Both the position numbers and the translations under genes were made by a program. Under the pieces are notes generated by a model, which saw only the letters and a program-made list of their open reading frames with translations, was not told the origin of the DNA and ran no database searches. Of a DNA stretch of 64,000 bases, positions 16,465-24,816 are shown piece after piece. The stretch is from contig JAEZYE010000015.1 in the NCBI GenBank assembly GCA_023419315.1, forward strand, positions 34,731 to 98,730, written 5' to 3'. Source of the DNA: Pseudomonadota bacterium (GTDB taxonomy: Bacteria; Pseudomonadota; Gammaproteobacteria; Xanthomonadales; Xanthomonadaceae). Position 1 is the stretch's first letter, and each line of letters opens with the position of its first letter.

Positions 16465-19400
16465 ATGGGTTCGAACTACTTGTCGAAAGGCATCAAGCGC
16501 ACGGCTCTGAGCCTGGCCTTGGGCGCCTGCTTTGTGGGCGGGGTGAATGCTCAGTCCAACTCCGCCGGCGCCATCACCGGCAGCGCGGGTTCCGGCGACA
16601 CCATCACCATCGTCAGCCCGGACACCGGCTTCACCCGCACCATCAGCGCAGCCGCCGACGGCAGCTACCGCTTCTCCGCTTTGCCGACCGGCAAGTACAC
16701 CATCACCCGCAAGTCGGCTGATGGCACGAGCTCCAGCCGCGATGTGACCGTCTCGGTGGGTACCGCGGCCAACGTGAACTTCGTTGCGGCTTCGACCAGC
16801 GGCGCGACCACGCTTGACGCCGTGCAGGTCGTGGGCACCAACGCGATCAACCCGATCGATGTGTCCTCGGTGGAATCCACCACCATCCTGACCGCCGAAC
16901 AGATCGCCAAGATTCCGGTGTCGCGCGACATCACCGGCGTGGCCCTGCTGGCTCCGGGCACCGTGAAGGGTGACGCGGCGTTCGGCAAGCTGGCCTCGTT
17001 CGGCGGCTCGTCCGTTGCCGAGAACCAGTACTACGTCAACGGCTTCAACATCACCAACACCTTCAAGAACCTCAACTTCGCCCAGGTTCCGTTCGAAGCC
17101 ATCGCTGAGCAGCAGATCAAGACCGGCGGCTACGGCGCCGAGTTCGGTCGTTCGACGGGCGGCGTGATCAACCTGATCACCAAGCGCGGTTCGAACGAAT
17201 TCCACGCGGGTGGCAACATTTTCTGGAGCCCGGAATCGCTGCGCGAAACCAACCCGAACCTGGTCTACAACAATGGCCAGCTCGTTGCCGACAACTCCAA
17301 GGACAATGGCTGGGAAGCCACCGCGTCCGTCTGGGCCAGCGGTGCGCTGATCCAGGACAAGCTGTTCGCCTACGCGCTGTTGCAGTACGGCAAGACCAAT
17401 GATGACCTGTACCCGGGCACGCTGGACGGCTACAGCGGCGGCAAGAACACCTCGGAAGACCAGAAGTCGCCGACCTGGTTGGTAAAGCTGGACTGGAACA
17501 TCACCGACAACCACCTGCTGGCGTTGACGGCGTTCTCGGACACCACCAAGAGCGAAACCGCTTACTACAACACCAACTTCGGCACCCAGGCCTCGCCGAG
17601 CGTGAAGCCGAGCCGCGGCGCCTACGTCGGCACCGTGTTCGAAGAAACGGGCGGCGACAGCTACTCGCTGAAGTACACCGGCTATCTGACCGACACCTTC
17701 ACCTTGACGGCGCTGGCCGGCCGCGGTGAGTTCCTGCGCAACAACCATGCGGTTCAGGCCGACGGTACCCGTATCAGCTACGACGGTGGCCTGAACAGTG
17801 TTGTCGCAGGCTGCCCGATCGTGCGGGATGGACGTCCTGTATCCGTGCAGAATCTGACCGGCACCTATACCGGATGCGATTTTGCCGGCTCGCTGACCCG
17901 CGCCGACGCGAAGGATACCCGCGACCAGTACCGCATCGACGCGGAATGGGTGCTGGGCGACCATCTGCTGCGCTTCGGCTATGACGTGGACGACTTCAAG
18001 ACGGTCGATGGTTCGGCCTACTCCGGCAACTGGTACTACCAGTATCAGCAGGCCGCCGGTACGGATTTCGTGCGGCGCTACAACATCCGTCAGGGTGCGA
18101 CGGTTGAAGTGAACCAGGAAGCCTTCTATCTGGAAGACACCTGGAACGTCACGGACAACTTCCTCGTCTACGGCGGCGTTCGCTGGGACAGCTTCGAGAA
18201 CAAGAACGGCCTGGGCGAAAGCTACGTCAAGATCGACAACCAGTTCGCGCCGCGACTGGGCTTCTCGTGGGACGTCAACGGCGATTCAACCTTCAAGGTC
18301 TTTGGTAACGCCGGTCGCTACGCGCTGCCGCTGACGGCCAACGTCGCCATCCGCGGTGCCTCGGCTTCGATTTACGAGATCCAGGACTTCTACTACAGCG
18401 GTGTGGCCACCGATGGCAGTGGTGTTCCGCTGGGCATGACGCCTTGCGACCTGGCTGGCGTCTGCTACACGGACCCCTACCTGGCCAATGGCGAAAACGG
18501 TGGGCGCAAGAACCCACAATCGATCGCGGCGACCAACCTGAAGCCGATGTACCAGGATGAATACATCCTCGGTTTCCAGGCACAGCTGACCGATCATTTC
18601 TCGGCCGGCGTACGTGGCGTCTATCGTGAACTCAAGCGCGCGATCGACGACAGCTGCGATTACTCGGCGATTCTGGAAGCGGCTGGCTTCACCGACCGCT
18701 ACGATGACGAAGACAACTTCATTGGTTGGGCCGACAGCAATGACCGCTTCGCGGTGACGCCGAATGCCGGCTTCCCGTATTGCCGCCTGTACAACCCGGG
18801 TTCGGATCCGGTCTTCATGACCGACTTCTACAACACCGGTGAGCTGACGGCGACGCGCGTTTCGTCGGATCGCCTGGGCCCGAAGGCCAAGCGTACGTAC
18901 ACCGCGCTGGAATTCTTCTGGGAAGGCGCGTGGGACAAGTTCTTCCTGCAGGGTTCGTACACCTACGCCAAGAGCAAGGGCAACACCGAAGGTGGCGTGA
19001 AGTCGGACATCGGCCAGGGTGACACCGGCACGACGCAGGACTTCGACTACCCGCAGCTGATGCTGGGTTCGTTTGGCTACCTGCCCAACGATCGCCGTCA
19101 TACGCTGAAGCTGTTCGGCAACTGGGACATCACCGACGAATGGTCCGTGGGCGGCAGCCTGCTGATCCAGTCCGGTCGTCCGCAGAACTGCTTCGGCATC
19201 TACGGCAACGACCCCACCAACTATCGTGTTGCGTACTTCTCCTGCGACGCAGGCGAGCCGAGCGATGACACGGTGAACACTCCGGGCGGCCGCAACAACG
19301 GTTACACCATCGTGCCGCGTGGCACGGCCGGTCGTACGCCGTGGACGAACACTCTTGACCTGAATGTCTCCTACCGTCCGGCCTTCGCCGACGGCAAACT

Positions 19401-19572
19401 GGCGTTCAAGGTCGACGTGTTCAACGTGCTGAACTCGGACAAGCCGACTTCGGTGGACGAAGAGGGTGAAACCGCGACCGGCAGCGCATCCGCTGCAGCT
19501 CCGACCTACCTGACCCCGCTGAGCTGGCAGACCCCGCGTTCGGTGCGCTTCATGGTGCAGTACGACTTCTAA
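16465..19572 (+). CDS. Oar-like TonB-dependent outer-membrane receptor (module 1)
   Basis: The 1035-residue protein has a signal peptide (cleavage likely after VNA, residue 29), a carboxypeptidase-regulatory-like beta-sandwich (about residues 33-110), a TonB-box-like TTLDAVQVVG, a plug domain (about 125-250) and a long beta-barrel ending in the aromatic terminus RFMVQYDF. This is the Oar-type architecture; such receptors import or bind large ligands using TonB energy, and the ligand is unknown here. The ATG at 16465 follows a GAGAGAGAGA purine run. It is closely related to the receptor at 21676, and each is followed by a TPR-sulfotransferase gene. Confidence 0.92.
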   Translation: MGSNYLSKGIKRTALSLALGACFVGGVNAQSNSAGAITGSAGSGDTITIVSPDTGFTRTISAAADGSYRFSALPTGKYTITRKSADGTSSSRDVTVSVGTAANVNFVAASTSGATTLDAVQVVGTNAINPIDVSSVESTTILTAEQIAKIPVSRDITGVALLAPGTVKGDAAFGKLASFGGSSVAENQYYVNGFNITNTFKNLNFAQVPFEAIAEQQIKTGGYGAEFGRSTGGVINLITKRGSNEFHAGGNIFWSPESLRETNPNLVYNNGQLVADNSKDNGWEATASVWASGALIQDKLFAYALLQYGKTNDDLYPGTLDGYSGGKNTSEDQKSPTWLVKLDWNITDNHLLALTAFSDTTKSETAYYNTNFGTQASPSVKPSRGAYVGTVFEETGGDSYSLKYTGYLTDTFTLTALAGRGEFLRNNHAVQADGTRISYDGGLNSVVAGCPIVRDGRPVSVQNLTGTYTGCDFAGSLTRADAKDTRDQYRIDAEWVLGDHLLRFGYDVDDFKTVDGSAYSGNWYYQYQQAAGTDFVRRYNIRQGATVEVNQEAFYLEDTWNVTDNFLVYGGVRWDSFENKNGLGESYVKIDNQFAPRLGFSWDVNGDSTFKVFGNAGRYALPLTANVAIRGASASIYEIQDFYYSGVATDGSGVPLGMTPCDLAGVCYTDPYLANGENGGRKNPQSIAATNLKPMYQDEYILGFQAQLTDHFSAGVRGVYRELKRAIDDSCDYSAILEAAGFTDRYDDEDNFIGWADSNDRFAVTPNAGFPYCRLYNPGSDPVFMTDFYNTGELTATRVSSDRLGPKAKRTYTALEFFWEGAWDKFFLQGSYTYAKSKGNTEGGVKSDIGQGDTGTTQDFDYPQLMLGSFGYLPNDRRHTLKLFGNWDITDEWSVGGSLLIQSGRPQNCFGIYGNDPTNYRVAYFSCDAGEPSDDTVNTPGGRNNGYTIVPRGTAGRTPWTNTLDLNVSYRPAFADGKLAFKVDVFNVLNSDKPTSVDEEGETATGSASAAAPTYLTPLSWQTPRSVRFMVQYDF

Positions 19573-19596
19573 GCAGCACCGAAGTCGAGCAACACG

Positions 19597-19624
19597 AAAA
19601 CGGCCGCCCTCGGGCGGCCGTTTT
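19597..19624 (+). terminator. Intrinsic terminator after receptor 1
   Basis: CGGCCGCCC (19601-19609) pairs with GGGCGGCCG (19612-19620), flanked by AAAA and TTTT, with further T residues after it. It separates the receptor from the sulfotransferase that starts 50 bases later. Confidence 0.9.
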
Positions 19625-19673
19625 CTTTTGATGGTTTACTCTTTCGGACACAAGTACCCGGGGATAACGGCAA

Positions 19674-21245
19674 GTGGAAAAGCAGGACATCGACAACCTC
19701 GTCCGCAGCGCACGACAGGCACTGAACGAACAACGCTTCGAAGACGCGCGTGGCATCTACGGCCGCATCCTGCAACTCGACCCCGCACAACCGCGCGCAT
19801 GGCTGGCCTTGTCCGCCCTTGCGCAGCGTGACGGCAACTATCGCGACTCCGTTCGTTCTGCGCGATCCGCCGGCGAAGCCTGGCGTCGCAGCGGCAACCA
19901 TGCGTTCCTCACCGAAGTAAGCATGCGCCTGCTGGTCCTGAGTGAGTATCAGCTGGCGCGGGATCTGATCGCCCAGGCCGACTGGTCCGACCCGGTCGTG
20001 CTCCGCTACAGCATGGGCCTTGTGCAATACCTGGGGCTTGCGGAAGCGCATGAAGAAGCCCTGGCACTGGCGGATCACGCTATTGCGCGCATCGGGGATG
20101 CGCCGGCTGCGTTGATCCATGCGCGCGCGAACGCGTTGCGCTATCTCGGCCGCATGCACGAAGCGACCGAAGCGTACGAGCAGTGCGTCGCGATGGACCC
20201 ACTGCACGCTGAAGCGCACTGGGCGTTGGCGCATCATGAGCCAAGCTCCCGGCCGGGCTCGCGAGTATCGCGTTTGCGCAAAGCCGTCAGCCATGTGGCG
20301 GCCGATTCGGAAGACGCGATCTATCTGCAGTACGCCTTGTTCAAGGAGCTGGACGATGCGGGTGAGGTAGCGGAAGCGTGGAAGGCGCTGGAACTGGGCG
20401 CCCGCATGAAGCGTCAGAAGCTGCGCCATGATCCAGCCGCGGACGAACGCCGCTACCAAGCGCTGATGGAACTCTGCAATCCGGAGTTCTTCCACGCCCC
20501 TGCAACCGATGCTGATGCCACCACGCATACGCCCGTTTTCATCGTCGGCCTGCCGCGTAGCGGAACCACATTGCTCGAACGCATGCTGGGTGGGCATCCC
20601 TCGGTTCGATCTGGCGGCGAACTCAATGACTTCACTGCGCAGATGTCGTGGGAGGCTGATCGCTTTCTTACCAAACCGTTGAGCGCTGCGGGACTGAATG
20701 CAGCTGCGCGCATCGACTTCACAGATTTGGGACGGGGATATCTGCAGCGCACTGAGTGGCGCGCCAAAGGCGCATCAATGTTGATCGACAAGCTACCCAA
20801 CAATGTTCTCCACGCGGGCTTCATCCATCGCGCATTGCCTGAAGCGCGCATCATCTGTGTGCGACGCAATCCCATGGACAGTTGCTTCTCCACCTACAAG
20901 CACCTGTTTTCCGGTGACGCGTATGCCTACAGCTACGACCTTCGCGAGATGTCGATGCAGTACCGGCGCTTCGAGAACCTGGTCGAGCATTGGACCCAGG
21001 TACTACCCGACCGGTGGTGGGTGGTTGATTACGAAGACCTGGTGAGCGATCCCAATGGCTGGGCACACAGGCTCGCGGATTGTTGCGGGCTGCGCTTTGA
21101 CGACGCGATGGTTCGCATTGAAGACAATGCAGAGCCGTCGTCGACCGCCAGTACGTCGCAAATTCGCCAGCCCGTACATGGGCGCAATGTCGGAAGTTGG
21201 CAACGTTATGCGCGTTGGCTGCAAGTTGCAGATGAAACGACTTGA
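19674..21245 (+). CDS. TPR-repeat sulfotransferase (module 1)
   Basis: This 523-residue protein has an N-terminal half of TPR-like helices (about residues 5-265) and a C-terminal PAPS-dependent sulfotransferase domain. The 5'-phosphosulfate loop PRSGTTL is at 294-300 and the 3'-phosphate motif RRNPMDSCFS at 397-406. It would transfer sulfate from PAPS to an acceptor hydroxyl or amine; the TPR part may recruit the acceptor. No signal peptide is seen, so it is probably cytoplasmic. The start is GTG at 19674 with GGGGAT upstream. It follows the receptor gene and its terminator, and it is paralogous to 24817-26376. Confidence 0.88.
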   Translation: MEKQDIDNLVRSARQALNEQRFEDARGIYGRILQLDPAQPRAWLALSALAQRDGNYRDSVRSARSAGEAWRRSGNHAFLTEVSMRLLVLSEYQLARDLIAQADWSDPVVLRYSMGLVQYLGLAEAHEEALALADHAIARIGDAPAALIHARANALRYLGRMHEATEAYEQCVAMDPLHAEAHWALAHHEPSSRPGSRVSRLRKAVSHVAADSEDAIYLQYALFKELDDAGEVAEAWKALELGARMKRQKLRHDPAADERRYQALMELCNPEFFHAPATDADATTHTPVFIVGLPRSGTTLLERMLGGHPSVRSGGELNDFTAQMSWEADRFLTKPLSAAGLNAAARIDFTDLGRGYLQRTEWRAKGASMLIDKLPNNVLHAGFIHRALPEARIICVRRNPMDSCFSTYKHLFSGDAYAYSYDLREMSMQYRRFENLVEHWTQVLPDRWWVVDYEDLVSDPNGWAHRLADCCGLRFDDAMVRIEDNAEPSSTASTSQIRQPVHGRNVGSWQRYARWLQVADETT

Positions 21246-21402
21246 GAGACGACGAAGGCCAGATGCTGCGGTCCTGATAGGTAAGAACGCGGAGTGCAGA
21301 GGTTCGACTTTCGCGCAACCCGGATGTCTGCAGAGGCGAATTTAGTGGGGTTCGAACCGCATCGCTCCTCCGCATGCGTAATTGTCATTCCACTCGCTTT
21401 TC

Positions 21403-21422
21403 GTAAAAGTTGCGTTATTCTC
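21403..21422 (+). promoter_or_regulatory. Promoter-like motif, copy 2
   Basis: This copy matches the GTAAANNTTGCGTTAYYCTC consensus exactly and lies 253 bases before receptor 2. No gene start is close downstream, so it is either a distal promoter or a relic. Confidence 0.5.
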
Positions 21423-21592
21423 GGGCGCAGGAGGCATCGACGCTTCCGCCCGCCGAGTCCGCGTCATTCGTGTCGTCCGACTTTATGGAGTTTCTGAAAA
21501 CGATGTTCATCGTCGTGATTGAGAAGTAAACATCGATGAATAGCCTGTCTCCAGTTCCACGACGCAAAAGCTTCAACTTCCAGTTGTAAAGC

Positions 21593-21612
21593 GTAAACAT
21601 TGCGTTATCCTC
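21593..21612 (+). promoter_or_regulatory. Promoter-like motif, copy 3, proximal to receptor 2
   Basis: This copy matches the same consensus and lies 63 bases before the ATG at 21676, a spacing close to that of copy 1 to receptor 1. Confidence 0.6.
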
Positions 21613-21675
21613 CGGCAGCCAGCCCTGCTGGGTTAGTGCGCCGGTTGAACCACCACAATACTGAGGAGAGAGCAG

Positions 21676-24600
21676 ATGAGAACGAGGACTCCACGTCTTC
21701 GCCGTGCTTCAACTTTTACAAGGACCAGCTTGAGTATTGCGCTTTACGCTTGCGTGAGTTTTGGCGTAAATGCGCAGTCCAATACATCAGGTGCCATCGC
21801 GGGACGGGCGAACGCCGGCGACACCATCACCATCAGTAATCCCGCCACGGGATTCACGCGCACCGCCACCGTGGGTGCGGATGGTTCCTATCGATTCTCC
21901 GCGCTGCCCACGGGCCAATACACGGTCACCAGTTCTACCGGTGGATCCAAGAGCGTCAGCGTCAATGTCGGTACCGCTGCAAATGCGGACTTCTCGGTGG
22001 CCACCGGATCAAGTGGCGCAACCACGCTGGATGCAGTGCAGGTTGTGGGCTCGGGCTTCGTCAATCCGATCGACGTTACCTCGGTGGAATCGAACACGAT
22101 TCTCACCGCCGAGCAGATCGCCAGGATTCCCGTGCCACGTGATACAACCAGTGTTGCGTTGCTGGCGCCCGGCACGGTCCGCGGTGATGCGGCCTTCGGA
22201 AACCTGGCCTCGTTTGGTGGTGCTTCGGTAGCCGAGAACCAGTACTTCATCAACGGCTTCAACATCACCAATTCATTCCGCAGCCTGAATTTCTCGCAGG
22301 TGCCTTTCGAAGCGGTCGCCGAACAGCAGATCAAGACGGGCGGTTACGGCGCCGAGTTCGGTCGTTCGCTGGGCGGCGTCGTCAATCAGGTCACCAAGCG
22401 CGGCACGAACGAGTTCCACGCGGGCGCCAACATTTTCTATACGCCCGAAAGCCTGACCGCGAACACGGAGAATATCTACCTGACGAACGGCACGCTGCGT
22501 CAGGACAACTCGCGCGATGAAGGATGGAATGCGACGACTGCCGTCTGGGCGAGCGGCGCCCTGATCAAGGACAAGTTGTTCGCATACGCATTGCTCCAGT
22601 ACGGAAAGAACGAAAACGATGCCTGGGGCAACGTTCTTTCGCCGAACAACACGACAACCAAGACGAAGAACCCGAACTGGCTGTTGAAGATGGACTGGAA
22701 CATCAACGACAGCAATCTGCTGGAGTTGACCGCGTTCTCCGACAAGCAGGAACAGGACATCGTCACCTACGTCAACCCGCTTGGCGAGGTATCGCGTGAA
22801 AACTACATCGGCACGCTTGAGAACGAGCAGGGCGGTGAAAACTACGTCCTGAAATACACCGGCTATTTCACCGACAATCTGACGTTCTCCGCCCTGGCCG
22901 GTCATGGCGAGTTTTCGCGCGCGCAGAGACTGATTACCGCCGATGGCCAGAACATCAGCTACAGCGGTGACTTGAACCAGACGCTGGGCGGTTGTCCTTT
23001 CATCCTCGACGTGCGCCCGGCGTACCGTCGTGACATCACCGGTGCATACTTCAGCCGCTGCAATGTCGCGCAGGGTGCCCAGCTGCAACGTGACGACTCC
23101 AAGGATACGCGCGACCAGTTCCGTATCGACGTGGACTGGCAGTTGGGCGATCACCTGCTGAAATTTGGCTACGACCTGGACGATTACGAGTCCGTGGCGG
23201 GCCAGGCGAATGAAGGCGGATTGCTGTGGCGCTACTCCACCATCGATCCCACGCCGCTGCTCCCGGCTTCGGGCGACGAGTTCGACGTTGTCCGGCAGCA
23301 GACGACGACTTCAGGCGCGACGCTCAAGGTCAAGCAACGCGCGTTCTACATCCAGGACAGCTGGAACGTCACTGACAACTTCATCGCTTACTTGGGCCTT
23401 CGCTGGGATTCGTTCGAGAACATCAACGGGTCCGGCCAAAGCTACGTGAAGATCGACAACCAGTTCGGTCCGCGTCTGGGCTTCTCGTGGGATGTCAACG
23501 GTGATTCGACGTTCAAAGTATTCGGCAATGCTGGCCGTTACGCGCTGCCGTTGACGCCGAGCGTGGCGCTGCGTGGCGCCAGCGCCTCGGTGTTCACCCG
23601 TCGCACCTGGAACTTCACGGCGGTCGACCCGGTGACCGGTGAGCCCACCCTGGGCACCCCGCGTGGTGGCCTGGTTTATCTGAACGGTGAAGACGGTCGC
23701 GGCAAGGACCCGTTGACCATCGCGAGCAACAATCTGGATCCGCAGTACCAGGACGAGTACATCCTCGGCTTCCAGGCGGCGATCACCGACAACCTGAGTC
23801 TTGGCATGCGCGGCATCTTCCGCGAGCTCAAGGCGGCGATCGATGACAACTGCGACTACACCGCAATCATGGACGCCAACGGCTTCACCTTCGATGATGA
23901 AGAAGGTGTCTGGGTCAACGGAGAAGGCCGCGCGGCCAACATTCCGGGACCGGGCTTCCCGTACTGCCGCATGTTCAACCCGGGTGAGGATGCTGTGTTC
24001 GTCACCGATCTGTTCGGCGACGGAAACTACGTCACCAACACGATCGACGGCGCGCGTCTCAGCCCGAAGGCCAAGCGTACGTACTCGGCGCTGGAAGTCT
24101 TCGTGGACGGCAATTGGGATCGCTTCTTCCTGCAGGGTTCGTACACCTACGCCAAGAGCAAGGGCAACACCGAAGGCGGCGTGAAGTCGGACATCGGCCA
24201 GGCGGATACCAATGTCACGCAGGACTTCGACTACATCGAGCTGACCGAGAACACCTATGGCTATCTGCCCAACGATCGCCGGCACAGCTTCAAGCTGTTC
24301 GGCAACTACGAGATCACCGAAGAATGGTCGGTCGGCGGAAACCTGCTGATCCAGTCGGGTCGTCCGTACAACTGTCTGGGCGTGCTCGACCGCGATCCCA
24401 ATCGCGAACCGGGCGATCCGCCGAGCCAGCCTCGCCCGATCGGCACGTACAACCCGCACCCGTACGGTGCATCGTTCATGCGTTGCAACAACGTGCCAGT
24501 GCCGCGCGGTACGGCCGGCCGTCTGCCCTGGACGACCAACTTCGACTTGAACATCGCCTACCGTCCGGCCTTTGCGGAAGGTCTGCAGTTCAAGATCGAC

Positions 24601-24750
24601 GTGTTCAACCTCTTCGATACGCAGAAGACGGTTGCGGTCAACGAGGTGGCGGAGGATCCGGTGTCCGGTCTGCCGGTTGAAACCTACCTCGCGCCGGCGA
24701 CGCTTCAGGCTCCGCGCTCCGTGCGTTTCATGGTGCAGTACGACTTCTGA
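21676..24750 (+). CDS. Oar-like TonB-dependent outer-membrane receptor (module 2)
   Basis: The 1024-residue protein repeats the architecture of the receptor at 16465: signal peptide, carboxypeptidase-regulatory-like domain, TonB-box-like TTLDAVQVVG, plug, and barrel ending in RFMVQYDF. The N-terminal region before the mature start is longer and more basic than in the first copy. GAGGAGAGAG upstream supports the ATG at 21676. Loops differ between the copies while the plug and the last barrel strands are nearly the same; one 79-base patch (24124-24202) differs at one base from 18940-19018. Different ligands for the two copies are plausible. Confidence 0.92.
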   Translation: MRTRTPRLRRASTFTRTSLSIALYACVSFGVNAQSNTSGAIAGRANAGDTITISNPATGFTRTATVGADGSYRFSALPTGQYTVTSSTGGSKSVSVNVGTAANADFSVATGSSGATTLDAVQVVGSGFVNPIDVTSVESNTILTAEQIARIPVPRDTTSVALLAPGTVRGDAAFGNLASFGGASVAENQYFINGFNITNSFRSLNFSQVPFEAVAEQQIKTGGYGAEFGRSLGGVVNQVTKRGTNEFHAGANIFYTPESLTANTENIYLTNGTLRQDNSRDEGWNATTAVWASGALIKDKLFAYALLQYGKNENDAWGNVLSPNNTTTKTKNPNWLLKMDWNINDSNLLELTAFSDKQEQDIVTYVNPLGEVSRENYIGTLENEQGGENYVLKYTGYFTDNLTFSALAGHGEFSRAQRLITADGQNISYSGDLNQTLGGCPFILDVRPAYRRDITGAYFSRCNVAQGAQLQRDDSKDTRDQFRIDVDWQLGDHLLKFGYDLDDYESVAGQANEGGLLWRYSTIDPTPLLPASGDEFDVVRQQTTTSGATLKVKQRAFYIQDSWNVTDNFIAYLGLRWDSFENINGSGQSYVKIDNQFGPRLGFSWDVNGDSTFKVFGNAGRYALPLTPSVALRGASASVFTRRTWNFTAVDPVTGEPTLGTPRGGLVYLNGEDGRGKDPLTIASNNLDPQYQDEYILGFQAAITDNLSLGMRGIFRELKAAIDDNCDYTAIMDANGFTFDDEEGVWVNGEGRAANIPGPGFPYCRMFNPGEDAVFVTDLFGDGNYVTNTIDGARLSPKAKRTYSALEVFVDGNWDRFFLQGSYTYAKSKGNTEGGVKSDIGQADTNVTQDFDYIELTENTYGYLPNDRRHSFKLFGNYEITEEWSVGGNLLIQSGRPYNCLGVLDRDPNREPGDPPSQPRPIGTYNPHPYGASFMRCNNVPVPRGTAGRLPWTTNFDLNIAYRPAFAEGLQFKIDVFNLFDTQKTVAVNEVAEDPVSGLPVETYLAPATLQAPRSVRFMVQYDF

Positions 24751-24773
24751 TCCGGTTGTGTTTGCATGAAAGG

Positions 24774-24802
24774 GCGGCCACCTTCGGGTGGCCGCTTTTT
24801 TT
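24774..24802 (+). terminator. Intrinsic terminator after receptor 2
   Basis: A perfect 9-bp stem GCGGCCACC (24774-24782) / GGTGGCCGC (24787-24795) with a TTCG tetraloop is followed by seven T (24796-24802). The next start codon is only 14 bases away. Confidence 0.95.
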
Positions 24803-24816
24803 CGTATCATCCGCGG

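Larger units (their letters stand above)
21246..21675. other. Intergenic region upstream of receptor 2 with two copies of the promoter-like motif
   Basis: This 430-base gap holds no convincing gene. It is less GC-rich than its surroundings and carries the shared motif twice (21403-21422 and 21593-21612), 190 bases apart. A 14-codon open frame at 21485-21529 has no ribosome-binding site. The region may be what is left of an earlier rearrangement of the receptor promoter. Confidence 0.5.

Noticed and set aside
21347..21360. A T-loop-like GGTTCGAACC hinting at a tRNA
   Set aside because: No acceptor, D-arm or anticodon-arm pairing fits at the required distances.
21415..21600. A 61-codon minus-strand open frame in the AT-richer spacer
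   Set aside because: There is no ribosome-binding site and no family resemblance, and it lies between two copies of the promoter motif on the other strand.
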